From positions 25,041,810 to 25,105,809 of the forward strand of contig JAZBQD010000015.1 in assembly GCA_036583965.1 (NCBI GenBank): a DNA stretch of 64,000 bases, given 5' to 3'. Under the pieces are notes generated by a model, which did no database searches, was not told the DNA's origin, and saw only the letters and a program-made list of their open reading frames with translations. Position numbers and translations under genes: made by a program. Below, piece after piece: positions 1-13,700 of this stretch. The stretch's first letter is position 1. Each line of letters starts with the position of its first letter. The DNA comes from Prunella strophiata (Eukaryota; Chordata; Aves; Passeriformes; Prunellidae).

Positions 1-1622
1 ACCGTAAGCCGGCCTGAATCAAGCTCTGTAAGTAGCCACCATTTTACTGCATTATCAGTGGGGATAATTCAGGCTGCCATGATCATGCATACTCTCATTT
101 TGCTCTCACCAGTTTTATGCTTGATGTAGAATCATTGATCACCTGTCTTTTTTTTTTTATCTTGAATTTTTTTTACCTTAGGTTTGTTTGCTTTCGTTGA
201 GGAATTTTGTGGCATAATTTTAGTAGTGCAAGCTTCCTTTTATCCCAGACTGAAGATTCAGGAATTGTATTAAAATAATCATAACAGGAAAATGATGCAA
301 TTAAGTTTCATTACACAGACAAATTTTAGGTTCTGGGAAGTGCTTCAGTTGTTTTACTGCAGACTTAGTTTTATTTCTCATCATTAATTCTGTATTTGCT
401 TAGGGCAAGGAAAAGAAAAATGTACCAAGGAGAACTAGCAATCAGCAATTTACTGTCACTGAATGTTGTGATATTAATGGATGTTCTGAAGCCAGTCAGC
501 AGAAATTTTGTTTATGTAACCTTATGTAGTGTTTAAAATAAAACATGTAAAATATATTTGTCCCTTTAATACTGCAAATATTGAGTGAGTCCAGCAGGAG
601 GGCTATGAAGATAATGAGGGGACAGGAGCACCTCAGTTGTGAGGAAAGGCTGAGGGATCTGGGCCTGTTCAGCCTTGAAAAGAGACGACTGAGAAGGGAC
701 CTCATCAATGTCTGTCAGTACCTGGGAGGGTGTCAAGAGCCAGGCTCTTGGTGGTGCCAAACAGTAGGACAAAAGACAATGACAGAAACTGGAACACAGA
801 AAGTTCCACCTGAATATGAGTAAGAACTTTACTGTGACAGTGACTCAGCACTGGAACAGAGTGCCCAGAGAGGTTATGGAGTCTCTATCTCTGGATACAC
901 CAAAGGAGACAATCCTGAGTACTGTGCTGTAAGGAAACCTGCTTCAACAGGCAGGTTGGATTAGATCACCTCCAGAGGTTCCTTCACACCTTATACACAT
1001 TCTGTGTACTAGCATATAACTGCATGGCAGAATTTCATAAAAACAAGCTGTCAATGTTCTCATTGGCTTGTGAGCCACTTTGGAAATCTGACAGTATCTA
1101 ACCTCTCCTTCAAGAGATGCTGGTGTCTCCATCTCCTGCAGTTTGGGGAAGACTAGCATTCCTCATGGAAGGAAGCACAAGTGCCCTCAGGTGACCTGAG
1201 GCTTTTACTTGCAATTCAGCCCAGGATAGAGCTGAGTGGTAGGTAATAGCATAATAAATCTCAGAGCCTTGCTAAATTGGACTAGCTCAGGCTTTGGGCC
1301 AGTGAATGACTGCCATGCACAGTCTCCAGAAAGATTAAGTGCTATCTCCAAAAAGACTTAAGTGTAAAGAAGTGCAAAGAAGCACAAAAGTTCTAGAGCT
1401 AAAAACATGTATATTTTCTCTCATTCCTCTACAGTGAAAAACAGAAAATAATTACTTACATTTAGCTAGGCATCATTGTCCAAAGTCTTTATTTAAGATG
1501 GTATTTTGTGGATTGCTTCTTATTTATCCATTGCTTTGATCCACAGTGATAGTAACTTGTTTCTGATAAAAATTCTGTCTCATTCTGATAAACTGTAATG
1601 GCTTATTTATGTTTATTTTCAG
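1..1622 (+). other. NBN: NBN intron 2 (right part)
   Basis: AT-rich non-coding DNA ending in the acceptor of exon 3 (tttattttcag). It contains a CR1 fragment at 590-1008. I searched both halves for codons of NBN exon 2 (the VGRKNC segment of the FHA domain) and found none, so that exon lies left of the window. Confidence 0.7.
590..1008 (+). mobile_element. CR1 LINE fragment, 5'-truncated, sense orientation
   Basis: The segment carries CR1 3'-end landmarks in order: the GAGGAAAGGCTGAGGGA motif, CTGTTCAGCCTTGAAAAGAG, GGACCTCATCAATGTCT, CACTGGAACAGAGTGCCCAGAGAGG, then TTGGATTAGATCACCTCCAGAGG and a final ATTCTGTG tail repeat. It is diverged and its frame is interrupted, so it is an old dead copy. 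It lies in NBN intron 2 in the same orientation as the gene. Borders are approximate. Confidence 0.85.
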
Positions 1623-1768
1623 AGTCAATCTCTCTCAGTACCTATATTAACAGTACGAGATACATCTAAGTATGGTACCTTTGTTAATGGATCAAAACTC
1701 AATGGTGCTTCAGTGTCTTTGCAGTCTGGTGACAGAATCAACTTTGGAGTCTTTGAGAGCAAGTTTAG
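1623..1768 (+). CDS. NBN: NBN exon 3 (end of FHA domain)
   Basis: Acceptor tttattttcag, donor ag|gtaagt. Phase 0 at the start, phase 2 at the end. It encodes [10 protein letters not shown]..., SKYGTFVNG and FGVFESKF. The G-T-F-V-N strand is the conserved end of the phosphothreonine-binding FHA fold. At 146 bp it is one codon shorter than the human exon (149 bp). Confidence 0.95.
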
Positions 1769-4700
1769 GTAAGTGTTTTGATTATAAAATATCAAGTAAA
1801 AATTAATTTTTTGGAAGACCATTTTAGCACATCATACAACTTTGCAAGTGGTACAGCAATGATTAATTTTTAGAAAGCAAAGGAGGTAAGTAGCATTTTG
1901 CATGTGTTCCACACCTGCTTATATATATAAATATAATAAATAATAAAATACATCATAAATATATAAATTATATCTTTACATAATGTATTTTGACACTAGG
2001 AGATTAAAATTGTAGATAAGAAAGCATTGGCAGAAGATGATATGTCATGTACAGTGAGTATATTAAGGCTCTTTTAGGCAAAGAACAAAATCATACACCA
2101 AATGAGAAGAGGAGAAAGGTTTAGAGTTTGTTAGAGCCCTTGTTAGTTGTTCATAATGTAATGAGAAAAGAACTGACGTTGCAGGAGGATGTGAACCCAA
2201 CTTGATGTGTTTTTCCAAATTCAACTTGGTAGCCAGTGCTATCTGTTTGTTTTAGGAAGCACTTCTCGAAATGAAGTGGTGGATAAATAGAAAAAGTCTA
2301 ATGACCATTAAAATCAATGTTAAAGTAACCAGAAGGTGGCTTTGTGCCTTAAAATTTTACTCAGTTTTATCAATGCTGCTGGTATTATTTATTGTTAGAA
2401 AAAACTTGGCATTCTCCTCCAATTAGTACAATAAATTATTTAGTAATATTTTAGGTAAACCTACCTGGAACATGATGCAGGAATCATACCATGAGAGCAG
2501 ATACATCATGGCTGTTGTGCTAGAAAGTCTACAAACGGGAAAGAAATTTAAATAATCTAAAAATGAAATAATAGAATTTGATATGGAAGATCTAAAATAT
2601 ATATAAAGGCTTATGGTCAAGGATAATGGAAATGTTAGGAAACTATTAGTTGAAATTGCATTTTATGACCCTTGTATTTGTAAGTATTGATCTGTTGGTG
2701 ACCTGTCCTGTTGAGCATACTTTTGTTTTTGGAGGCACACACTCTAATTTCTTTTGATATTCCCAGACCTTGCACTATTCTTGAGGCACTAATTCTATGT
2801 GATGTCTGTAAAAGAGCCACAAGTCCATGGAAATATTTCAGACATCAGGTCAAATTGTCATTAATTTTTCTGAATAAAAATTAGTATTTTGTTTCTTCAG
2901 AAAATTTTAAAGCAGGAAGATTTTACTTTGATCTAGGTTAGAGTATGGGTCTTTTATTTTTTTCCTTCAGATTTCCATGAGATACAAAATGTGATAGTTA
3001 AGTCAGCTCTGTTCATCATAATGGTTGGCTGAATTAACTTAAGCAATTCTCTTTTACTTGTTCTTTGCAGAGTGGAATATGAACCTTTGGTTGTCTGTTC
3101 CTCGTGTTTAGATGTAGCTCAGAAAAATGCTTTAAATCAAGCCATCCAGCAGCTTGGAGGCCTTGTAGTGAATGAATGGACAAAAGAATGTACCCACCTT
3201 GTAATGGTAGCAGTAAAAGTTACTGTTAAGGTATGTTGAGCTTTTGCCTGTTGATGGCATTGCTTTGCAGTTTTCCTACGACTTTCCTATGAATTCAATT
3301 GAATTCTAGACCTGTTCAAAATTTTTCTCTACAAAACTGTAGTTAGCTCTTCTTTTTCTGAGTTTAGAAGGTGTGTATGTCAATAGGAGGTTGAAGGAAA
3401 AGAAAACAAAAAAACCCAGTTTTGAAGACTTAGTGATTTTCATCAGTTGCCTTCTACATTTTCATAACTTTAATCAAGACACCAATTAAAAGCTAGGCTG
3501 TTAGAAGCAAAACAATCCTAGAAGCACAAATCAGTATTGCTTTATTTGTTTGATATTTTCCACATCTTAGATCTTAAAAAGCTAATGTCAGTCGAACTAT
3601 ATTCTATTTGAACTTTTTCTATTCAGTAAATTTGTATTTTCTGGTTTTCAGACTATATGTGCTTTGATTTGTGCTCGACCAATTATAAAACCAGAATTTT
3701 TTCCTGAATTAATCAGAGCTATTCAGTCCAGGCAACAGTTGCCAAATCACAAAAGGTAAGTTGCCAAATCATCATGTTTACTGTGCTGCAGAATGAAATT
3801 TTTGGGAGTAAAATTGTCAGATAACTACACATTTATCTGATGATTTTTGACATAATACACAATTCATAGTGATTTTATTTGAGGAGGAATGCTTTATATG
3901 ATTAACATTTTAATATTCCAGCAATTTTATTGTTCTCATCTGTAGAGTTGTAAAATGAGCTCTGTAGTTGGCTCTATGCTTCGAGATGTTACTGTCTCTG
4001 AAAAGGAGCTTGTTTTGTTGGTATCTAAATGTTGCTTCAAACACTTCTGGTAATTGATATATAAAAATAACAAAATTACACGTTCATAAAAGAAATTGTG
4101 TCAAGCTTATTTCATCATGTAGACTTATTTTCTCAATGTGCTGTTAGTTACTGAGTTTAATGTAATCTTTGGTCAGAACAGAGTTAACCTGATCATTGAA
4201 TTCTCTGAAACAGAAGAAGTTTTTAACTATCTGTTGAAGGGATGAAGTGAGACTAATGTGCATTGGCTTTCACTAAATGAGAATAAAATATTCATTGTTT
4301 TCATGGTTAAATTAACTTCAAAAGGGAATTCTTAATTTGGAATCAATAAATACTGCAAAATACCTCTTCTGGTTATTTTCTTGATGTGAGAAAATGTAAA
4401 ATAGTCACAATATTGTATGTGACAATTTCATCTGAGCCCATATTGCTACTCATTTTACCTTGAAAAGGGAGACATTTGTGTTTTGTTTGAGGGTTGTGGT
4501 TGTTGATTTTTTATTGTATGAACACATGGTTTATACAGGTAAGAAATTCCCACTGTGTATATACATTCATATGGGCATAAATACGCATCTATGTTAGGAA
4601 ATGGCAATTTATTTTCTTTAGTAGGTATGGTAGTATTGGTAGAATAGTTTGAAGACTGAGGCTGATACTAAACAAGCTTCTGGTGCACACATGGAAATAA

Positions 4701-7700
4701 AAATAAAACAAGAGGATTCACAATAAGCTGTGCTTGATATGTGGTAAAATACATTTCACATATATTAAACATATATTAATATTAGTATATTGACACTACC
4801 TTGTTAAAAAAATACAGATGCCAATCTGGAGCAATTGGTAGGAAATACTCCTTGGTTTCTAGATGCTGCTTTTCATTAGCAGGGTTAGTGTGATATGTCA
4901 AATCAGTCATCTGTGAGTGGCTTAAAACTAATTTGTTCTTCAGTTTCAGAAGAAAGAGAGAATCTGAATGAACTGTAATTTTCCCTTCTACTTGAACTTC
5001 TGCGTTGTTTTCTGAGTATGTAAGAAAACTAAACAAACTATTTAGTACTCTCTGAAATACTTTCCTGTGAGATTTTTCTTTCTTTTGTAGTACAGGTCAT
5101 ACAAGCCACCAAAAGCTAGTGATTGGTTGTACAACTTGAAATTTGTTTGGTCGAATATTACCTGGTGGTAATGCTGCTATTCCTGTCTATTACAGGAACA
5201 AGTAAACAGTGTCTTTGTCTTGCAACCAGATTGTGTGTCCATTTAATACAGAAGTGATAGTACTTGGCTTTTAAGTGCTCTCTAGAAAAGAAGCAGATGG
5301 ATATGTTTACCTTTCTGAAATATTTTTTCTAACTTTTAAGATGCCAAGAGGACCTGAACTGGCTAAAAGGTAGTGACACAGTATACACATTATGCAGCTT
5401 TCAAAGAGAGTTCTGCATCAAGCTAAATGAAACAGCTGACTTAATACACAGATCTATGTTTAAAATAATTGCTGTATTTTAAATAGATCATGTTTTTGAG
5501 ATGTAGCTTGTGGGAAGATACTGAAAATTTACATAGCAACGATTTTCATTAAACTTCCAAAAATACTTCTAACTTCGACTGGGAATCTCTATATTATGCA
5601 TTGTAGCTAGAGCTGACCTGAGCTGGTGTAGCCACAGGACCATTTGAGATGGCAATTGAGATGGCAATACTGGGTGACACTGTTAATTAAATCTTTACTA
5701 TTGTTGTAGAGCTGGTCCCTCCCGAAAAGTCTAGGGAAACATTATCTTAAAGTTAAGAAGAAGAAAATAATTAAAGCATCTCTTTTGTTTACAGTAAGAC
5801 TCCATGTAATGGCAAACCTGCAGTTCCCATATGAATGTGAGACTTCTTGAGTTTTTTTATGGTGCTACCCCAGTTCTCTGGTACTCTCTGACAACCTATG
5901 CAAGGAAGAACAATAACCAAGGATTTCACAAGTGGCTGCATGAGCTCAATTCTGTATGAAATAATGTGTTTTAACACTGCAGGCCAGTGTCATAGTGCAG
6001 GGCTTTGAAAAAGAAGAAAAGTAACAGAGTTTTTAACAGAAACTCAGCAAGAATCAAAATCTATTTATTGAGACATTAAAGGTTGTAGAGGATCTTTTCT
6101 GTGTATTGGTTACTATTAAAAGCTTATGAGGCCAAATATGAGGAGCACTTCAGAATCCTGCCTGCAAAAGTCTGTTGCCTGTTGAGCTTAGATCAGCATT
6201 GGATAAAAGTTTATAAGGAAAATCAAAAGGTTTTTTTTGGGGATTTTTTTGGAGACAATCATCAGTTAAAGTTGTATGCTGAAGTTAAAAAATGGATATT
6301 TTTATATATATTTATAAAGAAACTATAGTCCAGTTTCAAAGTAGTGAAAACTATTGTTTTTCCATTTTTACTTGTCCTTTCATCTTTAAAGATGACTTTG
6401 TCCCTTATATTTATCTTAGGTTAATCACTGTCTCTATGGAATCTGCTATCAGAAATCTTCTGGCATATTAACTAAAGTCTGAATTGCCCTTCTTCTACTT
6501 GAAATTAGTAGGCTTTATCATATCTATTCAATTTTAATGCACCAATATTTTTGTAAGCAGATTTGAACAGGCTGCTGAAATAGATCAAATACTCATCTTT
6601 CAAAATCTGGTGGGTTTAGGTTGCTTAGTTTTCATTGTGTACATAAGGTTTGAAGAATTGATTGTGAAGAATCAAGATTCTTCATAAGAATGAAGATTAT
6701 TTAAAAGCAGCTGTAACTATACAGCCTATTCATAACACATTTTAGCCTATCATTATTGAATTGCATATTTGGATGAAGTAGAAAATGTATGTGCTTATTT
6801 TTGTGTTCAGCTTAAATATATGTTTATTTTTTGTGTTTGAGAGATGTTTTTCTGTTTACCTGTGGTTGATTTTTTTCCAAAATGTCAGTATTTCAGCATT
6901 TCATATGTGTCTCTTAGACTCTGCCAATCTTTGCTGTTAAACTGATTTTTTTTTTCCTGCATAGTAGTATGGAAAGGATATATAATTACCTGTCAGAATA
7001 AAGATAAGTAGTTCTCTGATCAGCCAAACTCGGTACATAAACAGCTATTTGGGTGCAGATGTGGTATAGTTTGGTTAAAATTGACCTATAGTTTCCATTC
7101 TTTCTGACATATGCCTTCACCTTGCTCTGTCAGAACTGCTGTAGCAGTGAACATGTGGCTCAAAGAGCTTGTAAGTATCCTGAAATTGTTAGTTAGGTGC
7201 ATGTTCTAACTCCAGAGGCTTTTCATACTCTGTGCAGGCCATCATTAACTGGAGCTGAGGTCACAGGCTGTGACAAAATTTAGGGCATCAGGGTAGAATT
7301 TTATTTTTGCCTAATATGTTTCCTAGCTAAACTCCTGCTCACTTTCCCTGCATTGGACAAAATAATTGAGAATCTGCAGACTGAATCCCTTCAGTTCTCT
7401 ATCCCACCAGCAAGGAAAGTGTATTTGTCTGCTGTCATATTATAGGCTGTTCTTAAGTGTGGTGGTGCACAATTTGACACAGCAGAAGAGAATGAGGGGT
7501 GACTGTCCACACGTGGAGGGTAGAGAAAGCAAGGTGATTAATTTTGTGTGGAGTTTTACTATTATCTAGAGTAAGTGCAGAAGGAAGTTGCAGTCTCATT
7601 TGTCAGTATTGTTAGTAAGAATGTGGGTATATGTGCAGCAGTTTGGGTGAATGTATTCCTTTAAGTGTTTTCTTAGTTACTGAAGTAGAAAGTCTTATCT

Positions 7701-10700
7701 TTGATGTTGAAAAATTGGGGGCTCTGTTTCTTCTTAACAATCTCTTGAAAATTATTTAGGTAAGTAGTTTTAACAGAGAAATGCAGGATTTTAACTTCAG
7801 AACTTTATTCTTAAACAGGAAGGACTATGAGTGAGTACTGATTAGCATATCTGAATTTTGTAACTTTCATTTTCTGTTCTTGCAGCTTTTATCCTCCAGT
7901 TGATGAGCCTTCCATTGGCGGCGAAAACTTGGATTTATCTGAGCATCATGAAAGGAAAAAAATATTCAATGGAAAAACTTTTGTATTTCTAACTGCCAAG
8001 CAGGTAATCAGGCTTTATATTACAAAAATATTGCAAGGGTAGTTAAGTACAGATTTGTTCACTCTGAAATCACAGTCATTCTTGGCTCATCAGGAAAAAA
8101 GGATTTCTGTGTATTTATCCTATGGTACAGTGGCCTAACCAACATAAAATGTAGATGAGGAACAGAACATATTTCATCTGTAGTAGTGCATCAGTGAGAA
8201 GCACTACACTGATAGTTCTGTATTCTGATACCTCTGAACTGACTGCATTCTAAAGTTTTGGGTTTTTTTTGCATTCTCTTTTTAGCACAAGAAACTGGGT
8301 CCAGCAGTTGTTCTTGGAGGAGGGGAAGTAAAGTTGATGACAGAAGGAAGAAAAGAAATGCCTTTACTACTTTCTCCTGAAGTTTGTGTAGTTGATGTGG
8401 GTTTGGCAAACTCTCAGATCTCAGGATCTGACTCTATGACAAACTGGACTGATTCCATTCTGACTGACTTGGAAAGGTGCAGCATTGTTCTCTTGTACAG
8501 CGGTAGGGTGATTTCAGAACTTCTACAGAGATTTGGTCATGGTGTTTACATACATATTTAAGCAGGAGGCTGCTTATAAAGAGGGCATTTTTGTATTGCT
8601 CTAAGTATTTAGCAGAGTAAGTAAAACTTCTTGTAGCAGTAAAGAAAGAACTTGGCAGTTCTGTGAGGATTTGATGGAATTCCCATTTTCTTCTTTCTAT
8701 TATTTTTTTTGTAGAACTCAGTTCTACAAAAATTTATGGTAATGAAGTGGCTTTAAAATTACAGACAGCAAATAGTTTCCCTTGTACTGTTTAAAAGAAG
8801 TTTAAATTAATATATTCTAATAATTCAAAATAGATAATTTGTGATATTTCATTGATTATATGTATTTCATCAAAAGGAGATGAGATAGCACCTTGAAGTC
8901 ACATGGTTCACTGTTGTATAATTATTTGTATGCAGTGTTTTTGAAGAACAGCTTCTGTTTAATGAAAATGACTTTCTGTTTTGGTAGTAGGTTTTGTTTG
9001 AGAGGGCAAACTGCATATATTATAAATGTTAGGATTATCATGCCATTTTATTAAAACAAAACAAACAAAATCTCAATCCTAGCACATAAACCCAGTTCTC
9101 CTAAATTTTTCTGCTAGGTAGAGAAGACAAGTACTCAATCTCTCCTCAGGACTGTAGTACAGAAGATTGGGGGTGGAAGGGTGCCTCACTTTTAAGAAGT
9201 GGTCAGATCTTTCAAGTCTTTTTTCACACATTTTTGAATCAGAGGTAGGACATAATTGGTTAAATGCCCAAAAATCAGGAAAGGAGAGATGTATGGGCCA
9301 GATTACTGGAGCTAGACAGTGGCTACAGCAGCAGGAAACATGGGAAGTTCATACATATAGGACATGGACTATAATGAAGGATATTGTGCTGACTTACTGT
9401 ATTGGGAAAAATGGTAATGTTTTTTGGATGCTGATATTTTTTGGAAGAGGAATGGAATATTTTGTACTTTACTATACCTGTGTTCATTTGCCTATTCATC
9501 TTTGAATCTGTACTGAAAAGCTTTTTTTTTTTTTTTTTTTTTTTTTTTATTTGTATATTAACAGCAAGAATCTTAGGGCTATTCCAGAGGCAGAAATTGG
9601 ATTGGCAGTTATCTTCATGTCTACAGAAAAATACTGCAACCCTCAAAAGCAGCCTGCTTCCAAAGGTAATTGGAAGAAGGGTAGTAATAAGTTAACAGCC
9701 TCAAAGAGGCAGTATTTCTTTTTGTGTAGGAGCATCAGTTATGATGTTCAAGTTGTTCTGTTTTGAAAGACCACTAAAAAAGAGTGTCATTCTATGAAAA
9801 ATGTATACAACTCCATAGTAGTAATTGGTTTTTAAAGGTCTTGCAGTAAATTGCATTAAAAATTATATGACTCTTAGATGTAAACAAAAAAATAGATCTA
9901 AAACTAGCCTAAAAGGCAGACATATAGAACAGCAACCTTGAAAGGAAAGGTACTTTAAAAACATCTGAAGTTCATATTTTTAGTGACCACTGAATTCATA
10001 TGTATGTGGTAGTTTAAATTCCATGATATTCTGTCTTTTCATAAAAGGCTGGGGTAATCAGGAAGTAAAAGATCAATGTCAGAAATCAAGAGAATGAGAA
10101 TGGAAATAATTTGTTAAGGCTTGCTTTTATTCCTTTTTTGCCCTTTGCTCTAAACAGAATTTGCTTTAGGAAAATACAGACACCTCCTTCACAGTTCAAA
10201 ACTAAAAATAATCTTTCCATAAGTTAAGACAATGAAACATGATTGCCACATTTGCTGAAGTAGTAGTTTGGGAGTGGATGTTCCAAATCATGACTTGAAG
10301 CTTGTATTTGCTAATGCGGTGATAATAAAAGTCTTTGAGAGACAGAAAGAGGTTTTGTTTGTCTTTTCATACCTCTTCATATTATTGTATATTTTGTTGC
10401 TATGAAATTTTCAGAGTTATGTTTTATAGATTCTGGTTTGTTCTATAAAGTGTTGTATCAGGTAGAAAATCTTACCATTATTTAAAAAATCAAAGGAAAA
10501 AACCCCTAAGTTTGTCATTACATGCAAGAACATTACTTACTTAAAAATGTATTTTGAATAAAGACATACATGCAGTACTGGCAGAGATGCTGATTCTTGT
10601 TTCCAGTCTGAACAGTTCAACTGGATAAAAGTTAAGTTGTCTGAAATCATGTAAACAGACTGTATATCGGAGCTTAAAGGAAGCAATGTTTAAAATTGAA

Positions 10701-13700
10701 AAAAAACTGTATCCCAGATACAATAATCACATTAGAGATCATCATAAAGGAGTAAATATAAGGAATTTCTGTGCTCTGACAGTTTTGCATGATCTATATA
10801 TTGCATGGTATATATTTTATTTTTGCATAAAATATATACCACATGATTTTTTTAAGTACATTATGTACATACTGGTATGTGATTTCTCATTATGCTTCAT
10901 TTTTATTTAAGCAGAATTTAATTACTTAATCAGTAGAATATTTAACTAAGTCTGAATTCCAGAATATGGTCCTTTAGAACTCTTTCTGTCAGGTTTTTTA
11001 AATTAATAAATCTACTTATTTTTTAATGAAAACTGTTTTAAGATAATTTTACAAAGATCTCATGTGATCAGATAGTAAAGTGCAATAGCACATGCAAAGA
11101 GACACAGATTTGATATTAACCTTCTAATTCTTCTCTTGTGTTGGTCTCGCAGCTGTACCTGAAAGTTCTGCATCCGCTGTCGTAGGCCGAGCCTTTTCCC
11201 AGAGTCTGGCCGTGGATGAAACCATAATGCCAACTGCTGCAGATAGCAGCACCTTATACATAGCTGATACAGAAGAGCAGACATGGTAAGTATTCATGGA
11301 CATTTCTAAGCTAACACTTGCAAATAAAGCAGTCTTTTATGGCAGAGGAACTGTATCATTGCCATGGGGAAAGATAATACAGCATTAGAAATGCCATTCG
11401 CTAAATTGCTGTCACTTGTCTGCAGTGAGGTGGTTTCTGCTTTTGAGTACTAGATTACAGAAAGCATCCCACAGGATTTAGATGACTTTCAAATGCACAT
11501 GTAGATACTGCATATCTGTCTTGACTGTCTGAACTATTAAAAATTTTCAAGCCATTTCACAATTATAAAAATGTATTGATCATAGCAGATTTCACAGTTT
11601 GTTTTTAGCACATTGTTTATAAGTTTATTCAAAGTGCAGGTATAGCTTTTTTATAAAGTGTATCTCTGATTTGGTGTATCTCTGGTAACCTCCTGTGTGT
11701 CATTTAGTATTTCTTTCCTCTCTAATCTAGTATGGAGATAGAGAATACTTCCCAGGTGCATAGACAAAGGAAAATGGCTTTCCAGGATACAACTGAAAAG
11801 AAAAACAGCGGCACAAGTGGCAGTGTAAATGCAGGAACATCAATACCTAGAGGGAACAGAACATCTGGATTCAGTCAAAAAAGTCAGCCTGTCTCACCAT
11901 CTAAAATTCCAGAAGCTGGCAAACCTCGTGAGAGTGTTTCACGTCACCAGTCAAACTCAATTACAAATTACTTCCAGGTTTCTAGAAAAAGGTAGGCTGT
12001 AATGTTCTTAACCTTACTTCCCTTATTGGTATGTTCATGCTGTTTCTGGAAAAATTTAACTCAGGCAATGTACTTTTAATTTGACACATACTTAAAAGGG
12101 TAATTTTTAGATCAAATTCCTAGAATGGAAAGTTTTTCTTCAAGGGTATTTTAATTTTCACAAGGCAGTCCCTAAAACCCCAGAAGCTGTTATGTTGTGG
12201 GTACAGCTAATCATACTCAAAAAATGCTTTTGTAATTTCTTTCTTTTGTAATTTATTTCTGGCTAAGGGAAAGAGCTGAAGAAGAAGAAACATCTGCACC
12301 CAAAATAGCAAAATTGGAGGAAAGGTCATCACCTCTTCCCAAGTGCACTGAATCCACAGCTTCATTGATCTGCAACAGTGAAGCAAAACAGCATCAAAAC
12401 AAAAATAACATCCTCGACCCAAACCCAAATTTTGCAGAAGACATCAGTAAAAAGCCTGTGAGGGAAAGTCTCAAACTAACAAGTGACAGAACAGACACTA
12501 AAACCACTTCTAGTGAAAATCATGCACCAAAAAAGAGAAAGGAATTAGATGATTTAGCTAAAGATACAGAAGCACTAGAAATTGTGTTTGGAAGTGGAGA
12601 CATAGACTGGGAAGATCAAATGGCAGATCATGACCAGGAAGCTCTACGCAGTAAACGAAAAAAACAATGTTTGGAAGCCGAAAGGAAGCAGGATTCAAGA
12701 AGTAAATGTAAATCAGCAAGAGGAGAATAACTTATTGGTAAGTTTTATATTCTTCTCAGGTGCCTAATCTTGAAATTTGCAACTTTGTTAGAAGGATGCA
12801 ATTAATTCCTTTAAGGAGGAGGTTGCCTGCATACAGAAAGTGGCTTTCTAAAATTTGTTTGCTTAGATCTCACGCATCAATTTTTAGTTCAGAATGATTA
12901 ATCTTTTACATGTGAACATTGCAGTTTTACACCTACCTAAATGTTTTTTCATTCTTCTGGGAATTTTTTTTTCTTTGTGAATTGAAAGCTGCTTATTTTC
13001 TGAACTTTTTCCTCTTTTTTTTTACTTTATATACTGTAAGTGGAATAGGAGAATATACCCCTGGTCCAAGAAAAACTCATAGTGCTTGTTGCTGTGTTTA
13101 TTATAATATTGTTATTTGTACTAAGATAATACTCAATTAATTTTTGCAATTAATTTTCTAAAGGAACTTCTAGTTGACCTCTTCTGTTGAATACCACAGT
13201 AGTGTCCAACATCTTTTGAGTCTTTTGATATTGTATGAAAGATTATTAAAATTTCTATATGAGAAATTTTAAACCAAAACCAACAAAAACAACAGCAAAA
13301 CCAAAACCCAGTTTGGGTTTTGGTGATTATTTTTCTGTTTTTGCTTTTGACACTAAGGAAATTTTCTGAGAAGTATGAAGAAAACAATACACCTTGAGTT
13401 AACAGAGGTCACTGTTGAAAAAAAAGAAAAGCAGGTTTGTAAAGTAAAACAATGTTGAGAGGTCTAGAGTATTAACAATACAATAGGAATAAGAGAACAA
13501 GGGGTTTTTTTATTTATTTAGAATTTATATTTTAATGCTTACTGTCCAGTCCATTTACAGTGTAGGCAGTGTTTAAGTGTTTAAAAGTTTGAATGCATGA
13601 TTAACTGTAATTTGCAAGATTCCTTGGACCACATAAGAATTAGTAGTTGTCTATGCATCCTTAGGTCAGACCAGGTTGACACCTTGTTGATGTTTTATGG

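Noticed and set aside
1..8. Possible end of NBN exon 2 at the left edge (acc|gtaag)
   Set aside because: The bases would fit a donor, but three exon bases are not enough to support the exon.
590..823. Open frames within the CR1 copies (also 37585-38117 and 43956-44402)
   Set aside because: They are fragments of the repeat read in sense or antisense, not host genes.
9323..9766. Overlapping frames around NBN exon 8
   Set aside because: Only 9565-9665 in one frame has nibrin homology and splice sites; the others are shadows, one spanning the poly(T) tract.
12699..12709. Alternative donors (gtaaat) before the TAA in NBN exon 11
   Set aside because: Both are in the same wrong phase as the main donor relative to exon 12, so they do not rescue the reading frame.
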